Shown here in pieces: positions 1-5,422 of a stretch of DNA of 7,281 bases. Each line of letters starts with the position of its first letter. The first letter of the stretch is position 1. The stretch is from an uncultured Ruminococcus sp. (lineage in GTDB: Bacteria; Bacillota; Clostridia; Oscillospirales; Ruminococcaceae): positions 1 to 7,281 of the forward strand of contig CAMOEP010000108.1 of NCBI GenBank assembly GCA_946612185.1, given 5' to 3'. The position numbers and the translations under genes were made by a program. The notes beneath the pieces were generated by a model that saw only the letters and a list, made by a program, of their open reading frames with translations, was not told where the DNA came from and made no database searches.

Positions 1-4
1 ACTT

Positions 5-101
5 GGGTGTCCCCCTTTGGCGGAACGTCATGGAGACTAATAATAAACAAAAAAAAGTAACGGGCGACTTAAATAATTCCCCCAAAATAAATGCTGTTGC
101 C
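5..101 (+). repeat. Dispersed direct repeat, copy A
   Basis: Two blocks match copy B (5184-5278) exactly: 25 nt at 5-29 (5184-5208) and 23 nt at 59-81 (5236-5258), followed by a near-identical block ending in ATGCTGTTGCC at 91-101. The spacer between the blocks is diverged and 29 nt long here, against 27 nt in copy B. An open frame crosses this copy from the window edge to the stop at 171-173 and contains VTGDLNNSPKINAVA. Copy B can be read as ETGDLNNSQKVNAVA. The 2-nt spacer difference changes the frame relation of the two blocks, so the conservation may be at DNA level rather than protein level. The stop at 171-173 faces the cobW stop codon one base away. It could be the tail of a gene lying left of the window. 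Confidence 0.75.
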
Positions 102-174
102 GCCACACAGTCACCGGCAAAATTTGACGAAAAGACGTGCATGACTCCCTATGTGGACAGGTTCTTAAAATAAT

Positions 175-1281
175 TTATATAGTCAGACAGCTTTCGAGCC
201 GAGCAAGGATATCCGCCTTTTTATAGCCTTTTCCGATAAATACAAGCTGATTGATGCGGTCGCCGTAGGTATCGTCCCAGTCATCTTTCAGGTCGGGGTA
301 ATTCTCAAACATAGCATCAAGTTCTTCCTGCGGGCAGGAAGCCAGCCACTCATTAAGTTCAGTGACACTTGCGTTGCGTCCTGCCTGTTCAAAAAGCTGG
401 ATATGCACATCATCGTCAGCAAACCACATATATCCCTTTGTGCGGATAAGTTCCCTCGGATACTCGTCCACCAGCGCCATGAATTTATCACGGTCAAAGG
501 GGCGGACTTCCTCATAAACGAAAGATGTAATGCCGTATTCGTCCATACACGCTTCCTTGTCGGTTGGCTCATTGGTGTTGAGCGCACGCTGAATGGACGA
601 TGAAGCGAGAACGCTGTGATAGTCGAATTCCTTGCCGTGGAGTATCTTGTCTGTATCGACTTCACTGTTGACAGCAGGGATTATCTCCGCTTCGGACTGA
701 ATATCACGGATAGCCTTTGTGACCTTATCTATCTGCTTTTCACACAAAAGGTCTGTCTTGTTGAGTATGATAAGGTTGCAGAACTCTATCTGGTCGATGA
801 TAAGATTGATAATGTCGCCCTCGTCGGTGTCGTTCTCCATAGATATCTCACGCAGAAATTCATTATAGATACGGTCAGCGTCAACAACAGAAACAACGGA
901 GCTGAGGTAAACATTTGTATCGGGATTATCCTCAGTGTAGATAACGAAAGATGCAGCGATATTGGAAGGCTCGCTGATTCCCGATGCTTCAACGAAAACA
1001 GCCTCAATATCGGGAAGCTGAGAAATACGCTCTATCTCTGCGATAAACTCATCACGGAGAGTACAGCAGATACAGCCGTTTTGCAGTTCCACCATTTCAA
1101 CGGAAGCGATGCGGTCACGGTTCTTGTTCAGGAGAGCAGCATCAATGTTGACGCTGCCCATGTCGTTTACGATAAGTGCTATCTTGCGCTGTTCCTGTTT
1201 CAGGAGGTTCTGCATGAGTGTGGTCTTTCCTGAACCCAGGTAGCCGGTTATCAGTATTACTGGTATTTTTTTGTTGTTCAT
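175..1281 (-). CDS. CobW/COG0523-family G3E GTPase, putative zinc metallochaperone
   Basis: A cytoplasmic P-loop GTPase of the G3E/COG0523 group, whose members load or traffic metals, often zinc under limitation. Numbered from the preferred start, the Walker A motif GYLGSGKTT is at residues 13-21. The diagnostic metal-binding CxCC (CICC) is at 70-73, a switch/Walker B segment VEASGISEP at 98-106, and the guanine-specificity NKTD at 174-177. A CobW C-terminal domain runs from about 251 to the end. Length (368 aa) fits the family; the long His-rich tract seen in some members is absent. I chose the ATG at 1281 because a GAGGTG ribosome site sits just upstream. An ATG at 1293 would overlap the upstream stop as ATGA and add four residues, but it lacks a good ribosome site. 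It is the last gene of the zinc operon, which supports zinc rather than cobalamin; the exact client is unknown. Confidence 0.93.
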   Translation of the reverse strand: MNNKKIPVILITGYLGSGKTTLMQNLLKQEQRKIALIVNDMGSVNIDAALLNKNRDRIASVEMVELQNGCICCTLRDEFIAEIERISQLPDIEAVFVEASGISEPSNIAASFVIYTEDNPDTNVYLSSVVSVVDADRIYNEFLREISMENDTDEGDIINLIIDQIEFCNLIILNKTDLLCEKQIDKVTKAIRDIQSEAEIIPAVNSEVDTDKILHGKEFDYHSVLASSSIQRALNTNEPTDKEACMDEYGITSFVYEEVRPFDRDKFMALVDEYPRELIRTKGYMWFADDDVHIQLFEQAGRNASVTELNEWLASCPQEELDAMFENYPDLKDDWDDTYGDRINQLVFIGKGYKKADILARLESCLTI

Positions 1282-1289
1282 ACTGCACC

Positions 1290-2903
1290 TCATTTCAGAA
1301 CGCCTGCAAGAACGTCATAGTTCTTCTGCATGATAGAGAGATAGCTTGCGCCGCCGGAAATTTCCGAATATGATACGGACTGGAGGGAATTAAGTTCAGC
1401 GATATCCACATTTTTTCCGGAAGTGCTGATTATAGTCTCAGCAATTGACTTGTCGGAATTTTCAAGAGTGAAAACGGTGTCGCAGTTAAGCTGGTTTACC
1501 TTATCCGCCAGAAAAGCAATAGTCTCGAAACTTGCCTCAGACTCAGCAGAACAGCCGATGAATGCAGCGAAGTAGTCCAGACCGTAGTCATCAACAAAAT
1601 AGCGGAACGGGAATCTGTCACCGAATACAAGTGTCTTTACAGATGAACCGTCAACAAGTGTTTTGAAGCTGTTGTCAAGCTCAGAGAGTTTTGCGGTGTA
1701 GCTGTCAAGGTTTGCCTTGTAATCATCAGCATTTGCAGGGTCGATAGCTTCAAGGTTTTTCTCGATCTCAGTGCAGAGAACCTTTGCGTTTTTCAGCGAC
1801 AGCCAAACGTGTTCGTCATACTCTGTTTCATCTTCCTCATGTTCATCTTTAGTATTGCTGTTATGGCTTTCACCGTCGGTCATCTCATTTACTATATCGT
1901 CAGCAGAGAGAGCAGAGGGGTAGTATGTGGGGAAATGTGTACCTTCCTCAACAAGGGCATCAAATCCGTCATTGCCGCTGTAAAGGTGGAAATGCTCAGG
2001 CTCAGACGGCTCGATGTTATGGTCGCTGAATACAATGTACTTTGCAGCATCTTCATCGCCTGACTTCTTTTCAAACTTGTATCTTACCTGCTTAGAACCG
2101 TCGTCTTTTGTGCGGATATAGAAGCCGCTGTAGTCATACTCAGCCTTGATGGACTTTTCAGCCGTAATATACTCTATCTCCGGTGCATTGATGTTGATAG
2201 TTACAACATCGGTTTCGTATGCAGTCGTGTACTTTTTCTTGTAGTCGTCAGCAGTCATTGAGTCATCGTTCTCAGCCTTGTAATTCCATACCTCGTCCAA
2301 AGAACCGTCAAGCAGAATGGGAAAGGTAGACTGCCAGCTTCCGTTCCATTCTGAAAGAGTACGATCCTTAACATCATCGTCCTCAAAGTTGGTATTATGT
2401 TCATGACTGTGTTCATGCTCGTCCTCGCCCTGCATACCCTCTTTCAGTTCCTCAACCTTAGCGCTGTCACCGAGAACGTCCATAAGATTTATGACCTTCA
2501 TATCCTTGTTAACGGATTCCGCAAGAGCGTCCTCCACCCACTCGTCCGACTCGCCGCCAACGTAAATGAAAAGGTCGCAGTCGGATATCTTCATCATATC
2601 GTCAGCAGTAGGCTGATAGCTGTGCAGATCAACTCCGCTGTCCAGAAGGTAGGTAAGTTCGGCGTTTTCGATATGCCCGCCCAGTATCTCCCTTACCCAG
2701 TCGTACTCCGGGAATATGGTGCAAACCACGCTGAGCGGCTCAGAATTTGCCTGCTCAGGAATTGTTTCAGTTTCAGAAACTTCCGCCGAAACAGTTGCCG
2801 GCGCAGTTCCCTGTGTATTTGCGTTTGCCGATGAACAGCCAGTAAGTGCCGATACTGCAAGCACAAAGCTGAACGCTGTTAATAATGATCTACTCTTATA
2901 CAT
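1290..2903 (-). CDS. znuA: Zinc-binding lipoprotein: ZnuA/AdcA-type solute-binding protein with an inserted ZinT domain
   Basis: An extracellular lipid-anchored zinc receptor for an ABC importer. The signal peptide ends in lipobox LTGC with lipidated Cys23, followed by a Ser/Thr/Glu-rich linker. The ZnuA N-lobe (about 57-150) carries ligand His94 in DLHSY. A His-rich loop starts at 163-169 (HEHSHEH). A complete ZinT-like domain then occupies about 178-341 (WNGSWQS, H295, [10 protein letters not shown] with H304 and H306, [10 protein letters not shown]). The loop resumes and the ZnuA C-lobe restarts at DEHVWLS (His365). The H-x8-H-x-H spacing matches the ZinT zinc site. At the usual third ZnuA ligand position there is GDRFPFRYF, with Asp429 where His is common. 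In AdcA the ZinT domain is C-terminal, so the internal position is unusual. Start: ATG with GGAGG at 2911-2915. The symbol denotes the family; orthology is not proven. Confidence 0.93.
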   Translation of the reverse strand: MYKSRSLLTAFSFVLAVSALTGCSSANANTQGTAPATVSAEVSETETIPEQANSEPLSVVCTIFPEYDWVREILGGHIENAELTYLLDSGVDLHSYQPTADDMMKISDCDLFIYVGGESDEWVEDALAESVNKDMKVINLMDVLGDSAKVEELKEGMQGEDEHEHSHEHNTNFEDDDVKDRTLSEWNGSWQSTFPILLDGSLDEVWNYKAENDDSMTADDYKKKYTTAYETDVVTININAPEIEYITAEKSIKAEYDYSGFYIRTKDDGSKQVRYKFEKKSGDEDAAKYIVFSDHNIEPSEPEHFHLYSGNDGFDALVEEGTHFPTYYPSALSADDIVNEMTDGESHNSNTKDEHEEDETEYDEHVWLSLKNAKVLCTEIEKNLEAIDPANADDYKANLDSYTAKLSELDNSFKTLVDGSSVKTLVFGDRFPFRYFVDDYGLDYFAAFIGCSAESEASFETIAFLADKVNQLNCDTVFTLENSDKSIAETIISTSGKNVDIAELNSLQSVSYSEISGGASYLSIMQKNYDVLAGVLK

Positions 2904-2917
2904 ATTAGAACCTCCAA

Positions 2918-2959
2918 TGAATGATCTGTTAGAACTTGTTTACGGTAACAGATCATTCA
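2918..2959 (-). repeat. Perfect 14-bp inverted repeat between the membrane-protein and znuA genes
   Basis: TGAATGATCTGTTA (2918-2931) and its exact reverse complement (2946-2959) are separated by 14 nt. In the operon mRNA the hairpin begins with the stop codon of the small membrane protein. It ends two bases before the GGAGG ribosome site of znuA. No U-tract follows, so it is not a standard terminator. It may shape mRNA stability, processing or translation of znuA. Confidence 0.85.
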
Positions 2960-3259
2960 GTTCAGAAGCTCCACTTTCAGAGTAATAAGAGTTGTATTCT
3001 TTGACACAGCACTCCCGGCAAGAAATATTATTGCCGGAACTACTATGGCTAAAGCGTGAAAGATTCCCGGTTTTCCGCTGGATATACCGGTAGTATGTAT
3101 ATTTTTGCTGCACTGTGCAAGCTGTGCGCAGACCAGACAGTCTGAGCCGGTACAATCATGATCTGCGTAAACAATAATAAAAGCAGATGAGCAGAATATA
3201 ACAAGGCTGAATACCATAAGCACTATCCACGATATTGCTCTGTTTCTGATTTTTGACAT
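2957..3259 (-). CDS. Small Cys-rich membrane protein of the zinc operon, function unknown
   Basis: A 100-aa protein with two hydrophobic helices, at about 10-31 and 67-86. A short loop between them begins with DHDCTGSDCLVC (His34, Cys36, Cys41, Cys44), followed by Cys50 and His55. The first helix could be an uncleaved anchor or a signal peptide, which would put the Cys/His loop outside the cell. From memory, similar short proteins with an HDC-x4-C-x2-C pattern accompany zinc-uptake genes in other Clostridia; this was not checked. The ligand-rich loop suggests metal binding or a disulfide, but no function can be assigned. The start has AGGTGAG about seven bases upstream. It lies 16 bases after the repressor gene, and its stop codon forms the base of the inverted repeat at 2918-2959. 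Confidence 0.85.
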   Translation of the reverse strand: MSKIRNRAISWIVLMVFSLVIFCSSAFIIVYADHDCTGSDCLVCAQLAQCSKNIHTTGISSGKPGIFHALAIVVPAIIFLAGSAVSKNTTLITLKVELLN

Positions 3260-3275
3260 ATCTGCTCACCTGCCT

Positions 3276-3668
3276 TTACTTGCATTTATCACATATTCCG
3301 AGAATTTCGATATCTTCGTCAGTTCCTATCGAAACATTTTGTTTAAGTTCATCTATTATCTCGCAACATACTTTTTCATCAATATGCTGAACTGCACCGC
3401 ATATCTTACATCGGACACTGATCTTGCCTATATTCTCATTTGATAGTCGATACTGATATTCACGGTTCTGATTGATCTTACGCCGCACAATACCGTTTTT
3501 TACAAGACCTCTCATAATTCTATATACCGTACTTTCGGAAGGAGAACAACTGGCGGCACTATTGGAACGTATACCTTCGGTGATCTCTTTTACAGTAAAT
3601 GCCTTCCCGATATTAGTTTCAAGAAAAGATAATATACTGGCTCGCTGCATGGTTTTATATGTCGCCAT
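3276..3668 (-). CDS. Fur-family transcriptional repressor (putative Zur)
   Basis: A 130-aa Fur-family regulator that probably represses this operon when zinc is plentiful. The N-terminal winged helix includes the recognition segment SESTVYRIMRGLVKNG (44-59). The C-terminal part has the paired CxxC motifs of the structural zinc site (Cys87/Cys90 and Cys126/Cys129). The usual His-rich stretch just before the first CxxC is replaced by GKISVR (81-86), so the ordinary sensing ligands are largely missing. His95 remains just after the CxxC. It is the first gene of the operon. The ATG at 3668 has a GGGGTG ribosome site. A Fur/Zur-type palindrome and a consensus promoter lie just upstream, which suggests autoregulation. 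Zinc rather than iron or peroxide specificity is inferred from the neighbours. Confidence 0.93.
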   Translation of the reverse strand: MATYKTMQRASILSFLETNIGKAFTVKEITEGIRSNSAASCSPSESTVYRIMRGLVKNGIVRRKINQNREYQYRLSNENIGKISVRCKICGAVQHIDEKVCCEIIDELKQNVSIGTDEDIEILGICDKCK

Positions 3669-3692
3669 TGTTTCACCCCATTCGGCTGAATA

Positions 3693-3713
3693 TGAAAACG
3701 ATAATCATTTTCA
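3693..3713 (-). promoter_or_regulatory. Fur/Zur-type operator palindrome
   Basis: A 21-bp imperfect palindrome with outer arms TGAAAA and TTTTCA around a GATAATC core. Its inner 15 bases differ from the Fur-family pattern TGATAATnATTATCA at two positions. It begins eight bases downstream of the -10 box, so bound repressor would cover the transcription start. That the Fur-family protein encoded next to it binds here is inferred. Confidence 0.75.
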
Positions 3714-3720
3714 GTTTTAT

Positions 3721-3749
3721 ATTATATCTACTCAATTTGTTTTTGTCAA
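3721..3749 (-). promoter_or_regulatory. Consensus sigma-A promoter of the zinc operon
   Basis: On the minus strand, TTGACA (3749-3744) and TATAAT (3726-3721) are separated by exactly 17 bases, a perfect match to both consensus hexamers. The expected start falls near 3714, about 45 bases before the repressor ATG and at the edge of the operator. Such a strong promoter suits tight repressor control. Confidence 0.9.
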
Positions 3750-3783
3750 TATTTTTTTGATAACTTCTGATCCTTCTCCAAAT

Positions 3784-3797
3784 TGAAAGCGATTCTC
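3784..3797 (-). promoter_or_regulatory. Possible second, weaker operator
   Basis: TGAAAGCGATTCTC matches the left part of the main operator (3693-3706) at 11 of 14 positions, with the shared core TGAAAnCGATnnTC. It lies about 35 bases upstream of the -35 box. It is less symmetrical than the main site, so a cooperative or accessory role is only a suggestion. Confidence 0.35.
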
Positions 3798-3864
3798 AAA
3801 TTGTTTTTGTAAAAAATACACAAAGAAAACTGCCCGAAACAATGTCCCTCAGACTGCTCAGGGC

Positions 3865-3894
3865 ATAAGAAAACCGCCTTGTTATGGGCGGTTT
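3865..3894 (-). terminator. Intrinsic terminator after the 87-aa gene
   Basis: On the minus strand AAACCGCC pairs with GGCGGTTT around an 8-nt loop, followed by the U-rich tail TTTTCTTAT. It starts about ten bases after the 87-aa gene stop and insulates the zinc promoter. Its flanking 17-nt string GGGCATAAGAAAACCGC recurs exactly at 4200-4216. Confidence 0.8.
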
Positions 3895-3903
3895 AGATAA
3901 TCA

Positions 3904-4167
3904 TTACTTATTACTTAATTCAACAGTTTCACCGTTTTCCTTTAACCAATCACCTCGTTCAAAACAATTGTTGAATGGTTTGTTCCAGAAATCTACTACT
4001 TCTCCGTTCTTAGCAACTTGAAGTGGTGGTACAAAAACAGCATTGCCGCATCTATCGCAAGGAGCAATAAAAATCCAACTGTCGCCAATATCATAACAAG
4101 ATGTTATTTTTAATTCCTCAAAGGCTTCTAAAGCTATTTCATAAGCTTCTTTGAAAGTCAGATTCAT
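3904..4167 (-). CDS. Small hypothetical protein, 87 aa
   Basis: I do not recognise this protein. It begins with an amphipathic helix (TFKEAYEIALEAFEEL), followed by a likely beta segment YDIGDSWIFIAP, a CDRCG pair of cysteines (Cys39 and Cys42) and an acidic, Trp-containing end. The helix followed by a GDSWIF strand loosely recalls small immunity-like proteins of toxin systems, but that is an impression only. The gene looks real: AAGGAGG lies seven bases before the ATG and its own terminator follows. Only about 30 bases separate its start from the upstream terminator hairpin, leaving no room for a separate promoter. It is probably expressed by readthrough of the array transcript. Confidence 0.75.
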   Translation of the reverse strand: MNLTFKEAYEIALEAFEELKITSCYDIGDSWIFIAPCDRCGNAVFVPPLQVAKNGEVVDFWNKPFNNCFERGDWLKENGETVELSNK

Positions 4168-4209
4168 TATTCTCCCTCCTTAATACATTTTTTTATTATG
4201 GGCATAAGA

Positions 4210-4235
4210 AAACCGCTCTCAGGTGAGGGCGGTTT
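4210..4235 (-). terminator. Intrinsic terminator after the 58-aa gene
   Basis: On the minus strand AAACCGC pairs with GCGGTTT, enclosing an inner CTCA/TGAG stem with a 2-nt loop, and is followed by TTTTCTTAT. It starts five bases after the stop of the 58-aa gene. The outer parts are nearly identical to the hairpin at 3865-3894, which suggests duplicated gene-plus-terminator units. Confidence 0.8.
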
Positions 4236-4239
4236 AATA

Positions 4240-4416
4240 TTAATCTAATGATTCACCTTTTTCAACGCTTTTTTCTGAACGTTCTACTTGTTCAATATAA
4301 TTTTTATAACTTTCCTGAGCTTCTGGAGGAGCATCATGATTTACCACGAAAGCCCCATTGTCTTGTTGATGAAACCAGTTCTCGTTGCTCATCCAATAGT
4401 AATCAAGCTTTCTCAT
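4240..4416 (-). CDS. Small hypothetical protein, 58 aa
   Basis: An unrecognised 58-aa protein beginning MRKLDYYWMSNENWF. It is rich in aromatic residues at the N-terminus, has a NHDAPPEAQESYKNY segment in the middle and ends in a charged helix (IEQVERSEKSVEKGE). It has no membrane segment or signal peptide. Support for a real gene comes from the AAAGGAGG ribosome site about ten bases before the ATG, the terminator directly after the stop, and an ATGA overlap with the end of an upstream open frame (4413-4502). The sequence looks like a compact, probably cytosolic accessory protein. Function is unknown; nearby decayed genes suggest an accessory, fast-changing locus. Confidence 0.75.
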   Translation of the reverse strand: MRKLDYYWMSNENWFHQQDNGAFVVNHDAPPEAQESYKNYIEQVERSEKSVEKGESLD

Positions 4417-4502
4417 AAATTATACGCCTCCTTTAGCAATCTTACAAACTCCTTTGTGAATTCATTTGGTTTAGTTTTATCAAGACTAAGTATTTTAATC
4501 TT
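4413..4502 (-). pseudogene. Probable gene remnant, 29 codons
   Basis: An open frame with no ATG, GTG or TTG start reads as protein-like sequence, including SLDKTKPNEFTKEFVRLL and ending KEAYNL. Its TGA overlaps the ATG of the 58-aa gene as ATGA, the usual geometry of coupled genes. The frame also overlaps the end of the 64-aa gene. It is either the tail of a lost upstream gene or a tiny gene using a rare start such as ATT at 4499. I favour a remnant. Confidence 0.4.
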
Positions 4503-4689
4503 TTATTTCTTCGTACTTAAAGCCATTATTGCATTCTTTCAGCATTGTTACCTGCACAGGACCGAAAAGATAATCATCTGGTATACCGTCAGGAAAAGCA
4601 TCACAGCATAAAGGCTCATTAAGACTCGCTCTCTCTCCGCAATGAACACAAGAAGGGCAGTCTGGTACTGGACAAGATTTATTGATCAT
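4495..4689 (-). CDS. Small Cys-rich hypothetical protein, 64 aa
   Basis: A 64-aa protein with seven cysteines. The first part has the pattern CPVPDCPSCVHC (Cys6, Cys11, Cys14, Cys17), then LCCDAFPDGIPDDYLFG, and finally KECNNGFKYEE. The Cys-rich start followed by a CxAFPxGIP-like stretch and a late NGxxxE segment recalls, from memory, a widespread group of small Firmicute proteins of unknown function. The cysteines could form a zinc-knuckle-like site, but nothing links it functionally to the zinc operon. The ATG at 4689 has AGAGG upstream and overlaps the stop of the decayed gene as ATGA. It looks intact, unlike its upstream neighbour. Confidence 0.7.
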   Translation of the reverse strand: MINKSCPVPDCPSCVHCGERASLNEPLCCDAFPDGIPDDYLFGPVQVTMLKECNNGFKYEEIKD

Positions 4690-4918
4690 TCTTTTCGCCT
4701 CTTTTCTATATATTTATCAAAAAGTCTCTTTGCTTCCTGGCAGATCGGCAAACCTCGTTAAGCGGCTTTATAATTTCAACCATTCTTCATATGCTTTTTT
4801 TATTTCTTCTGGAACATTCGGCTATCGTAAGTATTTTTATGGCTGCTGAATGAGATTTATCTTTTTTATCCACATATTCTGCGATGAATTCAGAAATAAA
4901 CACGTCTGTTTTTAGCAT
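4686..4918 (-). pseudogene. Decayed small gene with several frame changes
   Basis: Protein-like pieces follow each other in different minus-strand frames. MLKTDVFISEFIAEYVDKKD continues to AAIKIL from 4918. VPEEIKKAYEEWLKL follows one frame over, ending at a stop at 4768-4770. IKPLNEVC then reads in the first frame, and CQEAKRLFDKYIEKRRKE in the third, ending at TGA 4686-4688. That stop overlaps the ATG of the 64-aa gene. Removing an 8-nt string (CGATCTGC, about 4739-4746) would join NEVC directly to QEAKRLF. The simplest reading is one helical protein of about 75 aa broken by three frame changes. Open frame also continues upstream of the ATG to about 4951, so the N-terminus may be truncated. 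Its function is unknown. Confidence 0.55.
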
Positions 4919-4948
4919 TCCATATTTTGAAAGAATATCTTTTTTGTT

Positions 4949-4977
4949 ATTTTACCACCTTGGGGCTGATTTGTCAA
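4949..4977 (-). promoter_or_regulatory. Promoter-like sequence for the small-gene array
   Basis: On the minus strand TTGACA (4977-4972) is followed after 17 bases by TAAAAT (4954-4949). Spacing is ideal and only one -10 base differs from consensus. It would drive the remnant and the 64-, 58- and 87-aa genes. The open frame of the decayed gene reaches to its -10 box, so this may be the junction where foreign or truncated sequence was joined. Confidence 0.6.
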
Positions 4978-5363
4978 GCTGATGTGTTATACTGACACGG
5001 CAGCAGCATTTACTTTCCGTGAAACATTTTCCGCCATACAAGAAAACTGCCGGCTGCCGTAGAAATGTGGACGACAAGGAGACTGCCGGGAAAGAAGGAG
5101 ACAAAAATTTTCGACCTATGGATTTTAGGAAAACAATGCCGGTAAAAATCGGCAATAGAGGGGAAAAAAGAGGTTCAGGAAGAGGGTGTCCCCCTTTGGC
5201 GGAACGTCCGTAAAACAGACAAATTTAGTAAAAGAAACGGGCGACTTAAATAATTCCCAAAAAGTAAATGCTGTTGCCCCTGACTATCCACAATGCACTG
5301 ATTGTGAAACGAAAAGTTAGCGATTTCAGGCGGTTTCACGGTGATATATTTTTCATATTTCCC
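4978..5363. other. Intergenic region without a convincing gene
   Basis: Between the divergent promoters I see no credible gene. The 64-codon plus-strand frame from 5019 needs a GTG start without a ribosome site and has a composition unlike a folded protein. Present are an 8-bp inverted repeat (ACGGCAGC at 4997-5004 and GCTGCCGT at 5053-5060), three nearby TGCCGG motifs, and repeat copy B. This is probably degenerate or repeat-derived DNA. Confidence 0.6.
5184..5278 (+). repeat. Dispersed direct repeat, copy B
   Basis: The second copy of the repeat at 5-101, in the same orientation and about 5.2 kb away. The 25-nt and 23-nt blocks are identical to copy A, and the third block shares TAAATGCTGTTGCC except for its first bases. 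In one plus frame both blocks read continuously (VSPFGGTS, then ETGDLNNSQKVNAVA), ending at a TAG at 5318-5320. No start codon with a ribosome site precedes it. It lies just upstream of the MATE promoter. Confidence 0.75.
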
Positions 5364-5392
5364 TTGACTTTGGGCTTACGGGGTAGTATAAT
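5364..5392 (+). promoter_or_regulatory. Promoter of the MATE transporter gene
   Basis: TTGACT (5364-5369) and a perfect TATAAT (5387-5392) are separated by 17 bases. The expected start is near 5399, giving a leader of about 24 bases before the ribosome site and ATG. No clear operator dyad stands out in the GC-rich spacer. Confidence 0.85.
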
Positions 5393-5422
5393 TGCTAAAG
5401 AATTTCAAACGAGGTGATGTTT

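Noticed and set aside
96..122. TTGCCG/CGGCAA inverted repeat near the end of the zinc operon as its terminator
   Set aside because: The stem is only six base pairs and no U-tract follows on the minus strand; I see no clear terminator for the operon in the window.
288..1233. Several open frames on both strands within the GTPase gene
   Set aside because: They overlap a gene with all G3E motifs intact, lack ribosome sites and show no recognisable domains.
1809..2834. Open frames antisense or out of frame to the zinc lipoprotein gene
   Set aside because: They are shadows of a well-supported lipoprotein with lipobox and zinc ligands in the main frame.
2940..3155. 71-codon minus-strand frame overlapping the small membrane protein
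   Set aside because: The alternative frame at 2957-3259 has a proper ribosome site and a coherent two-helix protein.
3472..3786. 104-codon plus-strand frame across the Fur-family gene and its promoter
   Set aside because: It runs antisense through the winged-helix coding region, the operator and the promoter.
4288..4611. 107-codon plus-strand frame in the small-gene array
   Set aside because: It is antisense to the 58- and 64-aa genes, which have ribosome sites, ATGA overlaps and a terminator.
4952..5213. Two overlapping short frames (minus 4952-5155 and plus 5019-5213)
   Set aside because: There is no ribosome site, the plus frame starts at GTG, composition is atypical and the plus frame runs into repeat copy B.
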